A DNA stretch of 64,000 nt from Aradus depressus (lineage: Eukaryota; Arthropoda; Insecta; Hemiptera; Aradidae): NCBI GenBank assembly GCA_963662175.1, contig OY759216.1, positions 41,929,087 through 41,993,086 of the forward strand, given 5' to 3'. The position numbers and the translations under genes are program-made. Positions 56,391 to 64,000 of this stretch are shown here, in pieces. Position 1 is the first letter of the stretch. Each line of letters begins with the position of its first letter. Below the pieces are notes generated by a model that worked only from the letters and a program-made list of their open reading frames with translations, did not search any database and was not told where the DNA came from.

Positions 56391-59073
56391 AAAATACGTC
56401 TCCAATATCAAAATACTAAATTGGAATGCGGACGGTCTGAAACGTCAACGCTCGGTTCTAATCGAATTTCTACGCAGACATGAGATTGATGTTGCATGCA
56501 TCACGGAGACTCACCTCGACCCATCCGAGAGTCTTAGAATCACAGGATACAAGCTCTACAGAAAGGACAACAACTCTCGTTCTGGGGGCGTTGGTATTCT
56601 TATCAAGAAGAATATTTCCCATTCCGAACTCTTATTGGGTCGGATGCTGCATTTGGAAGCTACGGGTATTAGTGTGATTAAGGACAACAACACTCGATTG
56701 AACATTGTAGCTGCATATAAGGCCCCCCATCATCTTCTGGTTCAGACTGACCTGGAGCAACTCTTCACGGGACATCCTACCATCATGGCAGGCGACCTGA
56801 ACAGCAAGAATCAGATCTGGGGATGCAGGCTGAGCAACACAAGCGAACGGCGTCTTTTGGACTTTTGCGGCGGACTTGGGATCCTCGTTTCGGCGCCTTC
56901 CGAACCAACACACTTCCCATCACAACATCGCTATTTACCGGACATACTCGACATTGCACTAATTCAAGACTTCAACACACCTCTTTTTCACACAACAGTT
57001 CCCGAACTTGACTCCGATCATGTACCCGTTATCATCACTTTTTATAACAAAATACAGACAACTCCAACCCTCCCTAAACTAATCAATGGCAAAATAGACT
57101 GGGACACATTTCGATATGAACTGGACAAGTCTCTATACATACCAACAGATTACGACTTGACAGACAAAATTGAAAAAGCTATAACTGACTTTACTCAGCA
57201 TATCAAATCATCCATAGCCAGTGCAACAGTCAAGAAAAATCGTGACAAGAGACAACGACCACATCATCCCATTCCAAACTACATACTCAAGCTAATTCAA
57301 GACAAAAACAGACTACGACATAACTGGCAACGTACCAGAGACCCAAACACTAAACAACAACTGAACCGACTGACACGTCAAGTGAAGTGGGAACTGGTCT
57401 ATCTACGAATTGACAACTATCGCCAGCACTTACAGGACATAACTCCAGGAGACCCAAATCTGTGGCGAGAGACGAAACGGATACTAAGACAGACCAACTC
57501 CATCCCTCCATTAAAACGGACTGACGGCATCGCTGTGACTGACGACGAAAAATGTAATGTTATAGCGCGACATCTCGAAAACACGTTTACACCCACCATC
57601 ATCAGCAATTACTACACGCCGGAAATCACATACTTCAAAACACACCCCGCACACACAGTAGAGTCACCTTTACAATTTACAACACCTTCAGAAATCGAAC
57701 AATTACTTCACAAATTACCTCTTCGGAAGGCGCCAGGCGATGACCTGATTCCAAATCTGGTTCTCAAGAATCTATCTTCAAAGGCTGTGGCGTACCTGAC
57801 CAGCGTTTTCAATGGTTGTCTTCGATGCGGGTACTTCCCACAACAGTGGAAGAATGCCATTGTCACTGTATTCCATAAGAGCGGCAAGCCCAAGGACGAA
57901 GCATCTAGCTACCGACCTATTAGTCTCCTTAACACTCTCTCAAAGTTGTTCGAGAGGGTCATCTACCGTCGGCTGTTATCCTTCCTCCAAGACACCAACT
58001 GTATTCCCCACCACCAATTTGGATTCAAGCCGAAACACTCGACCGTTCACCAGCTGCAGCGAGTCACAGAATATATTGTCACCGGCTTCGAGAGGAAGGA
58101 GTACTCTGTAGGACTCTTCCTCGATGTGGCTGCTGCATTCGACAGCGTATGGCACGACGGCCTTATCTTCAAGCTTTGGAGGACGGGAGTTCCTCTATAC
58201 CTCCAACGGATCATCTTGGGGTTCCTTTCTGAACGGACGTTTCAGGTCAGAGTGAACTCCTCCATCAGTGGGAAGATGTCCATACATTCCGGAGTACCAC
58301 AGGGGGAAATTCTAAGTCCGATACTGTTCAACCTCTACTGTTACGACATGCCAGACTCTCCATCTACGCTGTTGGCTACTTATGCCGACGATACGATGCT
58401 TGTGTCTCAACACAAGGATCTGTCTTTGGCCACAGTAGCCCTTCGGCGGAGTGTGGAGAGTGTGACAGAGTTGTTCGACAGGTGGAACTTGAAGCTCAAT
58501 ACTGCCAAGACGGAGGCCAAAGTTTTCTCACTTCGTAAAATTAACACTAACACACTAAAACCACTCAAAGTCAATAATACAGATATACATTGGACACCCA
58601 ATGACCAAACAGTCAGATATCTCGGCATACACTTCGACACTAAACTTACTTGGACCCAACACATAAACAAACAACTCACACGAGTATACACCCGACTGAC
58701 ACAATTATACCCACTCATAAACAGAAACATTCCACTCAAGCACAAATGTACTACACTTCTTTACACCTCATTACTACGACCACTGCTCACATACGCTTGC
58801 CCTGTCTGGCTGGGGGCCAGCAAAACAAACATTAACAAATTAAGGAAGTTTGAAAACAAGGTTCTCCGATTGGCAGTAAAGGCTCCTTGGTTCGTCCGAA
58901 ACAGTCAAATCCGGCGTGAGCTGGGAGTGCCGGTAGTTGCAGACCATATCACCCAGGTTACACAGCAGTTCCACGATGGTCTTGTCGATGTGCCGGCCGC
59001 TACCTTCTTCACCCTCGGTCGGACCACCCCCAACAGGCGACTCAAACCTCGGCTATACCAGGACATTATATAA
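56377..59073 (+). CDS. Jockey-like ORF2: endonuclease and reverse transcriptase
   Basis: 898 residues, fully open, ATG overlapping the end of ORF1. Residues about 10-225 are an AP-like (EEP) endonuclease: N15/N17 in ILNWNADG, E44 in ITETH, D140/N142 in GDLNSK and D214/H215 in SDHVPV are the expected active-site positions. The reverse transcriptase spans about 430-720: RKAPGDD at 450-456, SSYRPISLL at 510-518, first catalytic Asp D583 in FLDVAAAFD, and YADD at 669-672. The C-terminal part (LTYACPVWLGAS, then NKLRKFENKVLRL) is the usual post-RT region. All motifs look intact, so this copy could still supply enzyme. It nicks the target and primes reverse transcription from the RNA 3' end. Confidence 0.95.
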   Translation: MLPHRKYVSNIKILNWNADGLKRQRSVLIEFLRRHEIDVACITETHLDPSESLRITGYKLYRKDNNSRSGGVGILIKKNISHSELLLGRMLHLEATGISVIKDNNTRLNIVAAYKAPHHLLVQTDLEQLFTGHPTIMAGDLNSKNQIWGCRLSNTSERRLLDFCGGLGILVSAPSEPTHFPSQHRYLPDILDIALIQDFNTPLFHTTVPELDSDHVPVIITFYNKIQTTPTLPKLINGKIDWDTFRYELDKSLYIPTDYDLTDKIEKAITDFTQHIKSSIASATVKKNRDKRQRPHHPIPNYILKLIQDKNRLRHNWQRTRDPNTKQQLNRLTRQVKWELVYLRIDNYRQHLQDITPGDPNLWRETKRILRQTNSIPPLKRTDGIAVTDDEKCNVIARHLENTFTPTIISNYYTPEITYFKTHPAHTVESPLQFTTPSEIEQLLHKLPLRKAPGDDLIPNLVLKNLSSKAVAYLTSVFNGCLRCGYFPQQWKNAIVTVFHKSGKPKDEASSYRPISLLNTLSKLFERVIYRRLLSFLQDTNCIPHHQFGFKPKHSTVHQLQRVTEYIVTGFERKEYSVGLFLDVAAAFDSVWHDGLIFKLWRTGVPLYLQRIILGFLSERTFQVRVNSSISGKMSIHSGVPQGEILSPILFNLYCYDMPDSPSTLLATYADDTMLVSQHKDLSLATVALRRSVESVTELFDRWNLKLNTAKTEAKVFSLRKINTNTLKPLKVNNTDIHWTPNDQTVRYLGIHFDTKLTWTQHINKQLTRVYTRLTQLYPLINRNIPLKHKCTTLLYTSLLRPLLTYACPVWLGASKTNINKLRKFENKVLRLAVKAPWFVRNSQIRRELGVPVVADHITQVTQQFHDGLVDVPAATFFTLGRTTPNRRLKPRLYQDII

Positions 59074-59191
59074 CCCTTGCCCTTGTATATAATATGATTT
59101 GTTTCTCTTTTAATGTGTAGAGCACTAAGTGTGCTGAGCCAATAAAAATGTTTTTTTTTTTTTTTTTTTTTTTTTTTTATTTGTTTACAAA

Positions 59192-59740
59192 ATGGATCAG
59201 AGAATTTACATTAAATTTTGCTATAAGAATGGAATAAACTGCAGCAAAGTTTTAGAAATGTTAAATATTGCTTTTGCTGAATTTGCTATGAGTTTATTTA
59301 TAATTTATCAATTATCTAGGGTTTACGAGTGGTATAAAAGCTCGACAAGTGCGGTCGAATGCAAAGGTCATGCTCACTGTGTTTTTCGATTTTAACCAAA
59401 TTTTTTTAATAAAAAACCCTATAATTATGCACCTATTGATTTTTAGGCAAATCGGCCAAAGGAAAGGTTAGGCGTATCATAAAAACTCTAATTACTGGCG
59501 TTGTAATTTATGCATTGACACAAAATTTAGTACGAGGATTCAGAAGTCCCCATGTACGAGCCTCCATATTCGCCAGGCATGGCTCCGTGTGACTTTTTTC
59601 TGTATCCAACAATAAAGAGAACCTTAAAGGGCCATCATTTCACAAGCATAGATGAGATTAAAAGAACATCGCTGAGAGAGCTAAATGCTATCTGAAAGAT
59701 CGAGTTCCAGAAGTGTTTCGGGGATTGAAAGATGCGCTGG
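59192..59740 (+). pseudogene. Mariner transposase, N- and C-terminal remnants
   Basis: The N-terminal piece (59192-59395) reads MDQRIYIKFCYKNGINCSKV through VYEWYKSSTSAVECKG, the helix-turn-helix DNA-binding start of mariner transposases (usual length about 345 residues). The C-terminal piece (about 59553-59740) reads YEPPYSPGMAPCDFFLYPTI, then KRTLKGHHFTSIDEIKR, LRELNAI, and FQKCF, with stop codons and frame breaks. It includes the last catalytic Asp in the CDFF context. The central part with the first two Asp residues is missing. About 130 bp of reverse-oriented R1 repeat (59420-59552) occupies the gap. Non-functional. Confidence 0.85.
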
Positions 59741-59855
59741 TATAAGTCTATAATATCTAATGGGGACTATTTTGAAGGGGAAAACATTAGTGTAGACTAA
59801 AAAATAAAATTATTTTAAAAAACCGAAAATTCCCGTTATTTTTTGAACACACGTA

Positions 59856-60346
59856 TTAGTCAAAATGTACACAACTATAGTTTTGCCTCTTACAGCATTA
59901 TCTAGTTTACTTGTAGAGTAAAATTCTTCTGAAATAAACACGACAAATATGGTCATAAAGTTGTCTCATACCTCATTTATGACCATGTTTGTGCTGCCTC
60001 GTTTTTAACGAAAAATAATATTACTCAATACGCCAGATAATGCTGTAAGATGCGACACTCATGTACATTTTGACCGATATAGTGAAAATATTGAATAGTA
60101 ATTATATGTATTCTTTCTCTTAGCATATCATGAAGAAATATGTGTTACTTACTACAACTAAAAATTCAAATGTACCATTAAAGTTTATTTTTAAATATTT
60201 CCGATACTTTTTGTTTAACTTATAAAAGATCAAGTAAGTTCCTTGTCTGTGTAAAAAGAAATAAGAAACTTAATGTTAAATTTAACTTAAAACATTTGAG
60301 GTTGAGGAAGCAGATCCTTGATTTGAAACCAGTATAATATTCACTT
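59856..60346. other. Intron with a small inverted repeat
   Basis: 59870-60075 contains an inverted pair (TCAAAATGTACACAACTATA, TACAGCATTATCTAGTTTAC against GCCAGATAATGCTGTAAGAT, CATGTACATTTTGACC) with TATGGTCATAAAGTTGTC / TTATGACCATGTTTG. It is likely a roughly 210-bp palindromic MITE adjoining the mariner end. Confidence 0.6.
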
Positions 60347-60713
60347 GATGAAGGTGGTTTGAAACAAAAAAAGACTTTTTGGCCTTCCTAAATATATTTA
60401 TATAAGTATTTTTTTTAATTTCGCCTATTTAAGGCATTCTCATCAAAACGTTTGTAATGAAAAAATAAAACAAATATTTTTATAATCATTATCGTTTTTT
60501 TTTTAGTAGTCAATATTAAAATTTCTATCAATAAAACACCTTGTGACTCGGTAACTGTCACAAGGTGTTTTACTGATAAAAATTTGAATATTGACTACCA
60601 TAAAAAAACGATAATGTTTATAATTTAAAAAAAAAAAAAGTCAACAAGAATAATATAAATATTTTTGGGGAGACCGAAGACCAATCTTTGTTTGTTTTCA
60701 AACCACCTTCATC
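60347..60713. mobile_element. FB2 foldback element, copy 2, with central hairpin
   Basis: The outer arms GATGAAGGTGGTTTGAAACA and TTGTTTTCAAACCACCTTCATC carry TTTTTGGCCTTCC against GGGGAGACCGAAGACCAATC. The inner arms GTCAATATTAAAATTTCTAT then CAATAAAACACCTTGTGAC against GTCACAAGGTGTTTTACTGA are nearly perfect around an 8-base loop. The whole 367 bp can fold as one hairpin. Same family as 27465-27792. Confidence 0.85.
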
Positions 60714-62567
60714 GCTTAACATTTTTTTTTTTAGTGTTTTAATTTGAACAATAGGACTAATTAATACGTTACTTATCGAGTCTGCATGAATTTCACTAGA
60801 TTATTATTTTTTTAATAAGTAGATTTATTGATAAAGTTCGTCTAATTTCGTTCGTCTGCTTAAATTCAATAAGCTATCCAAGACTCTTGAAACGAGGGCC
60901 GGATTAAGGTGGTGCCAAGGGGACACAGTTTCTTGCCTATGCGTAACCAAAGCTTTATCAACAGAAAGTGATTATCTATAACGAGACAATTGTTTTTTAA
61001 GCGACAGAATTTACATAACTGAAATCAAGAAAATTATCTTTTTAATATTTATAAAAAGATTTTTTTGATACAATTATTTAGAAGTGAAGTAAAAATATAT
61101 TCATTTTTATTTAGCTCATATCCATTGGGAATTTTCCTCATGTCATATTTTCATGCAGTGCAACATTTTTCATATATGAATCAAGAATTCTTCTCCACAA
61201 CCCAAAACAAATACAACAAAACACTGCTATTTTTAGCGCTCAAAAAAATATATATACATAAGACTAGTGAGGATGTCTATGAAAATATAGAACCTGACTT
61301 TATACTGATCCCAGACCTCACATTTACTTAATCCAGTTCTCCTCGATCAAGGACAGTTAGTGTAAAACCTTCGAGACAAGTTAGCGTTTGACAGTTAAAT
61401 GGTTAGATTATTTTAAATTCGCTCTATCCAATCAGATGCGTTGTTGAAACGTCTGCCGTGGTCAACAATGAATATGATTTAACAAGTACCGCATGGAGCT
61501 ACATTTGGGTATGTTCCTTATTTATCTCAATATCAATTCTCACATTTAAAATAATTCAAATCTTTAAATTTTACATATCTATGTAAAATTTATTTAAAAA
61601 ATGTCTTAATATTTAAACATTTATTTGATTGATTTCTATTTTATACAAAAAAATTACAATTAAGGAACAGTTAAAGTTGTTATTAGCCTCACTTAAAATA
61701 CAACTGAAACATAAATAATTTAAAAAACAAAAACTGTAGCCGTTTGCAAAATACTAGTTTATATCAACAATTGAAAATATTTAAATAGATAAAAGGAAAT
61801 TACATCGGATAAAGGAAGAAATCTGATAAATTACGATGCAGTGCTGACCAGCTTCTCGTTATGAATGGGTGATGCAGTTTTAAGGCTGTCTAGTTCTAAC
61901 TGCCTTGTTTGATGTCGATTTGTATAACTAACACTGTTCTCGCAAGTCGTCTTAACTTATTTTGTTATATTACATTATGAGGGAACATCATAGTTCTTTA
62001 ACTTCGTTTCATTAAGATTAGAATTAATGTCTATATTCTATTAGATAATTTCTACCTCTTCGTCCCCATATTTGTGGTAAGTTTAATAAGTAATTTATTT
62101 TTTATTATTATATTTATTCACATTACTGGAGTATGTATTGTTTGGTTATGTTCGTAATATACAATAATAGGAGCACTTGGCATCCACCCCTGGGTTGACA
62201 TTTCCAGTTCGTTCCTGCAACCAACCTTTTCTTATGACGATTGCTAGTTTTAACTCCCTTTGCCTAACCGATCGAGTAGTCTTATTAACCCCGTAGAACT
62301 GTAATCCTCTTTTGAATTCAGTTAACAAATCAATCAATCTATCTCTCAGTTGCATAAACTTACCTATACGCAGGTAGAAGAGGAAACAGGAATATGGACA
62401 GCTCACAGGATACGATCCATTCATCGATTCTTCAACATGGGGGTTCAAGCATGAACTCCGTTAGATGTTGGGGAGGCTACTGACACGAGGGAAGAATTTG
62501 AAAAACGTGGATTAAAGGAGTATCCTGCGATTATCCAGTGAATAAACCAAGAAATAATAGAACTATT
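60714..62567. other. Intron, nothing recognised
   Basis: AT-rich. A minus-strand frame at 62146-62448 (100 residues) is in a less AT-rich patch but shows no family I know and no clear splice sites. Confidence 0.45.
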
Positions 62568-62569
62568 GA

Positions 62570-62890
62570 AGGGCGCCGGTAGCTCACCACTCACAGCGTG
62601 CTTGCCATCTGAACTCAAGATCGCGGATGGCTCTTAAATCTGCGAGGTGAAAAAATCTTGAGCACTCCGTCCTTAAAATTGGACGTTAAACGATGGTCCC
62701 GAGCCCTTACGATGTCATGTACTCGTTAAAGATCCCTGCACTAGGTGAATAAACCAGCGAAGGCAAAATTTAGGACTTCTACTGTAAAGTCGAGCTCATG
62801 TCCACCCTGATTGACGAAAGAGCGCTCTGATAACAGACGATAAGACCTCATATTTAAAGCCCGGGCATGAGTCACCTTAACCAATAACCT
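62570..62890 (+). mobile_element. tRNA-derived SINE, copy 11
   Basis: GGGCGCCGGTAGCTCA, then a scrambled promoter middle, GATGTCATGTACTCGTTAAA, AAGTCGAGCTCATGTCCACC and an altered tail (CCTTAACCAATAACCT). Diverged; B-box lost. Confidence 0.8.
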
Positions 62891-64000
62891 AGAAGGATTG
62901 AAACTGCATGGATCCAGTCTGGTGCGCTAGGGGTGGGGAGGACCACAAGTTATGGGATGATGGAAACATCCTTACCGATAAAAATTCCTGTTTAGTAGAA
63001 TCGGGACCAGTGAGTTATTTAAGCCATTTTTTTTCTTTATGAAAAAATAAACACATTCATTTATAATGGGGCAGCGGGGACAAAACAGTGTGAATAGGGA
63101 GGACAGGAGAAGTCATTCCAACTTGTTTTTTTTATATCATCTGTTATTGGGAGTGAACTATTGACATTCGAGAGAAGTATACATCATCATCAGTTCACAT
63201 AGGTGGTGGCCGAGCTTATCTTATTGGCTCTTCTCCTAAAGACCGTCTTCCTCTTCCTGCAGGAGTGCTGGACCGATCCAGAAGACCTCCCTCTCCTGAA
63301 GTTGTCACCTTTTCAAAGAAAGAGATAGATTGATTCTTCCGAATCCCCTGAATCGTATCCCTTTTTTCGTTTTCTTCTTTCTGAGTCTTCCCTTTTCCTC
63401 CCTTCTTCTCCTTATTTTTTTTTTATTTTATCTTCCCAGTGATAATCAAAGAATTAAACAGATCGAAGTGCTTCATCGGTTGGTCAAATTTTCAAAGGGT
63501 ACAAATCACTTGGGACTTCAAATTAAATTTCTATTCTTTATAAACTTCAAAAAACGGAACATGAGAATACAAAAAAAATATTTTTTGGAATTACTCCACC
63601 ACCCAGCCAGGGCGTGGGGAGGAGTTCGAATACAAGTATTACATTAATTGATTTTTTCTGCTGCTAAATACCTATTATGTGTGTCTATGAGTAGTGATTT
63701 ATCCTAGCGACTTCGCTTAGTAAACTAAAAAGAACTTAAGTAAAAATGCTATTATTACATATTACTTTATTCTAATGTTTTACTATACATAGTTGTTTTA
63801 ATGTGCAGTAATACTTGCTCAAAAACAACTTTTAACCCTGTTTTCATACATTATATATGTTCTTTTTTAACTGTTTTATGTATTGATATATATTATTTGG
63901 TCAAATTGTCAGAAGAGGTAAGTTAAAGACTCTACTTCTTGGCTTTTTAATTATTAGGTTGGTAAGGAAGTTCTGTCCCTTTTTCAGAGTAGTATTTTTC
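62891..64000. other. End of window; intron or 3' part of Scyl2
   Basis: Contains the candidate last exon at 63263-63328 and TC/T-rich runs at 63360-63430. ATTAGGTTGGTAAGGAAGTTCTGTCCCTTTT at 63953-63984 resembles the terminus of another mariner-like element running out of the window. No other coding signal. Confidence 0.45.
63263..63328 (+). CDS. Candidate last Scyl2 exon
   Basis: A good pyrimidine tract (CTTCCTCTTCCTGCAG) precedes a short frame that, in phase 0, reads ECWTDPEDLPLLKLSPFQRK then R and stop. Phase 0 matches the end of exon H. In another phase it would read to a stop slightly further on. I do not recognise the peptide as the conserved SCYL2 C-terminus, and other exons could lie in or beyond the window. 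This is only a candidate, based on the splice site and local GC rise. Confidence 0.27.
   Translation, partial: ECWTDPEDLPLLKLSPFQRKR

Larger units (their letters stand above)
54867..59175 (+). mobile_element. Jockey-like non-LTR retrotransposon, near full length
   Basis: About 4.3 kb, with 5' UTR, ORF1 (55010-56390, frameshifted), ORF2 (56377-59073, intact) and a 77-base 3' UTR containing AATAAA. It ends in a run of about 26 T. It is flanked by the 13-bp direct repeat TTTATTTGTTTAC at 54854-54866 and 59176-59188. The insertion lies in the 5' leader of a mariner. The two-ORF layout, CCHC knuckles and EEP endonuclease place it in the Jockey group. Confidence 0.9.
54674..59855 (+). mobile_element. 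Dead mariner transposon carrying a nested LINE
   Basis: The left end TACGAGGTGTGTTCAAAAAG then TAATGGGGATTTT and the right-end complement TACGTGTGTTCAAAAAATAA then CGGGAATTTT are mariner-type inverted repeats. Removing the LINE and one duplication copy joins the 5' leader (54674-54866) directly to the transposase ATG at 59192. The remaining mariner is about 0.86 kb, and its transposase is deleted in the middle. Confidence 0.85.

Noticed and set aside
58407..58745. Antisense 112-residue frame within LINE ORF2
   Set aside because: Shadow of the intact reverse transcriptase ORF.
62146..62448. Minus-strand 100-residue frame
   Set aside because: Composition is plausible, but there is no recognised family, no clear splice sites and no neighbour in the same frame. 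Left as unassigned intron.

Overview
The window reads as eukaryotic nuclear DNA from an insect. It is AT-rich, it holds spliced exons separated by introns of up to about 12 kb, and it is dense with transposable elements. One dispersed SINE ends in CCTAA repeats, the complement of the usual insect telomere unit. A hemipteran is my best guess, but that is an inference from overall character and not from a diagnostic gene.

The host gene is Scyl2 (SCY1-like pseudokinase 2, also called CVAK104), on the + strand across the whole window. Seven well-supported exons (1794-1908, 14254-14399, 21505-21658, 25949-26198, 33544-33712, 34189-34370, 38123-38379) join in frame with canonical AG/GT junctions. 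They encode the HEAT-like helical region and the start of the low-complexity tail. A further well-supported tail exon is at 51502-51702, a 60-nt candidate is at 42320-42379, and a weak candidate last exon is at 63263-63328. The kinase-like N-terminal exons must lie to the left of the window.

Everything else is intron and is mostly mobile DNA. The 12.3-kb first intron holds tRNA-derived SINEs, a foldback element, degenerate non-LTR fragments, and a pogo/Tigger-type transposon inserted into an unidentified antisense coding-like segment. Introns 2-4 hold several MITEs and foldback elements. The intron after exon 4 carries a complete but non-autonomous LTR retrotransposon (28357-32568) with one gag-like ORF and no pol. 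The introns between 38 and 51 kb carry MITEs, SINE fragments, a 153-bp tandem array and a second SINE type. The last part carries a 4.3-kb Jockey-like LINE (ORF1 frameshifted, ORF2 intact) inserted precisely into a dead mariner (54674-59855).

No bacterial-type operon, CRISPR array, rRNA or functional tRNA gene is present. The main interest lies in nested insertions with readable target-site duplications, a telomere-like SINE tail, an LTR element with an orphan gag-like ORF, and an oligo-T-ended LINE.
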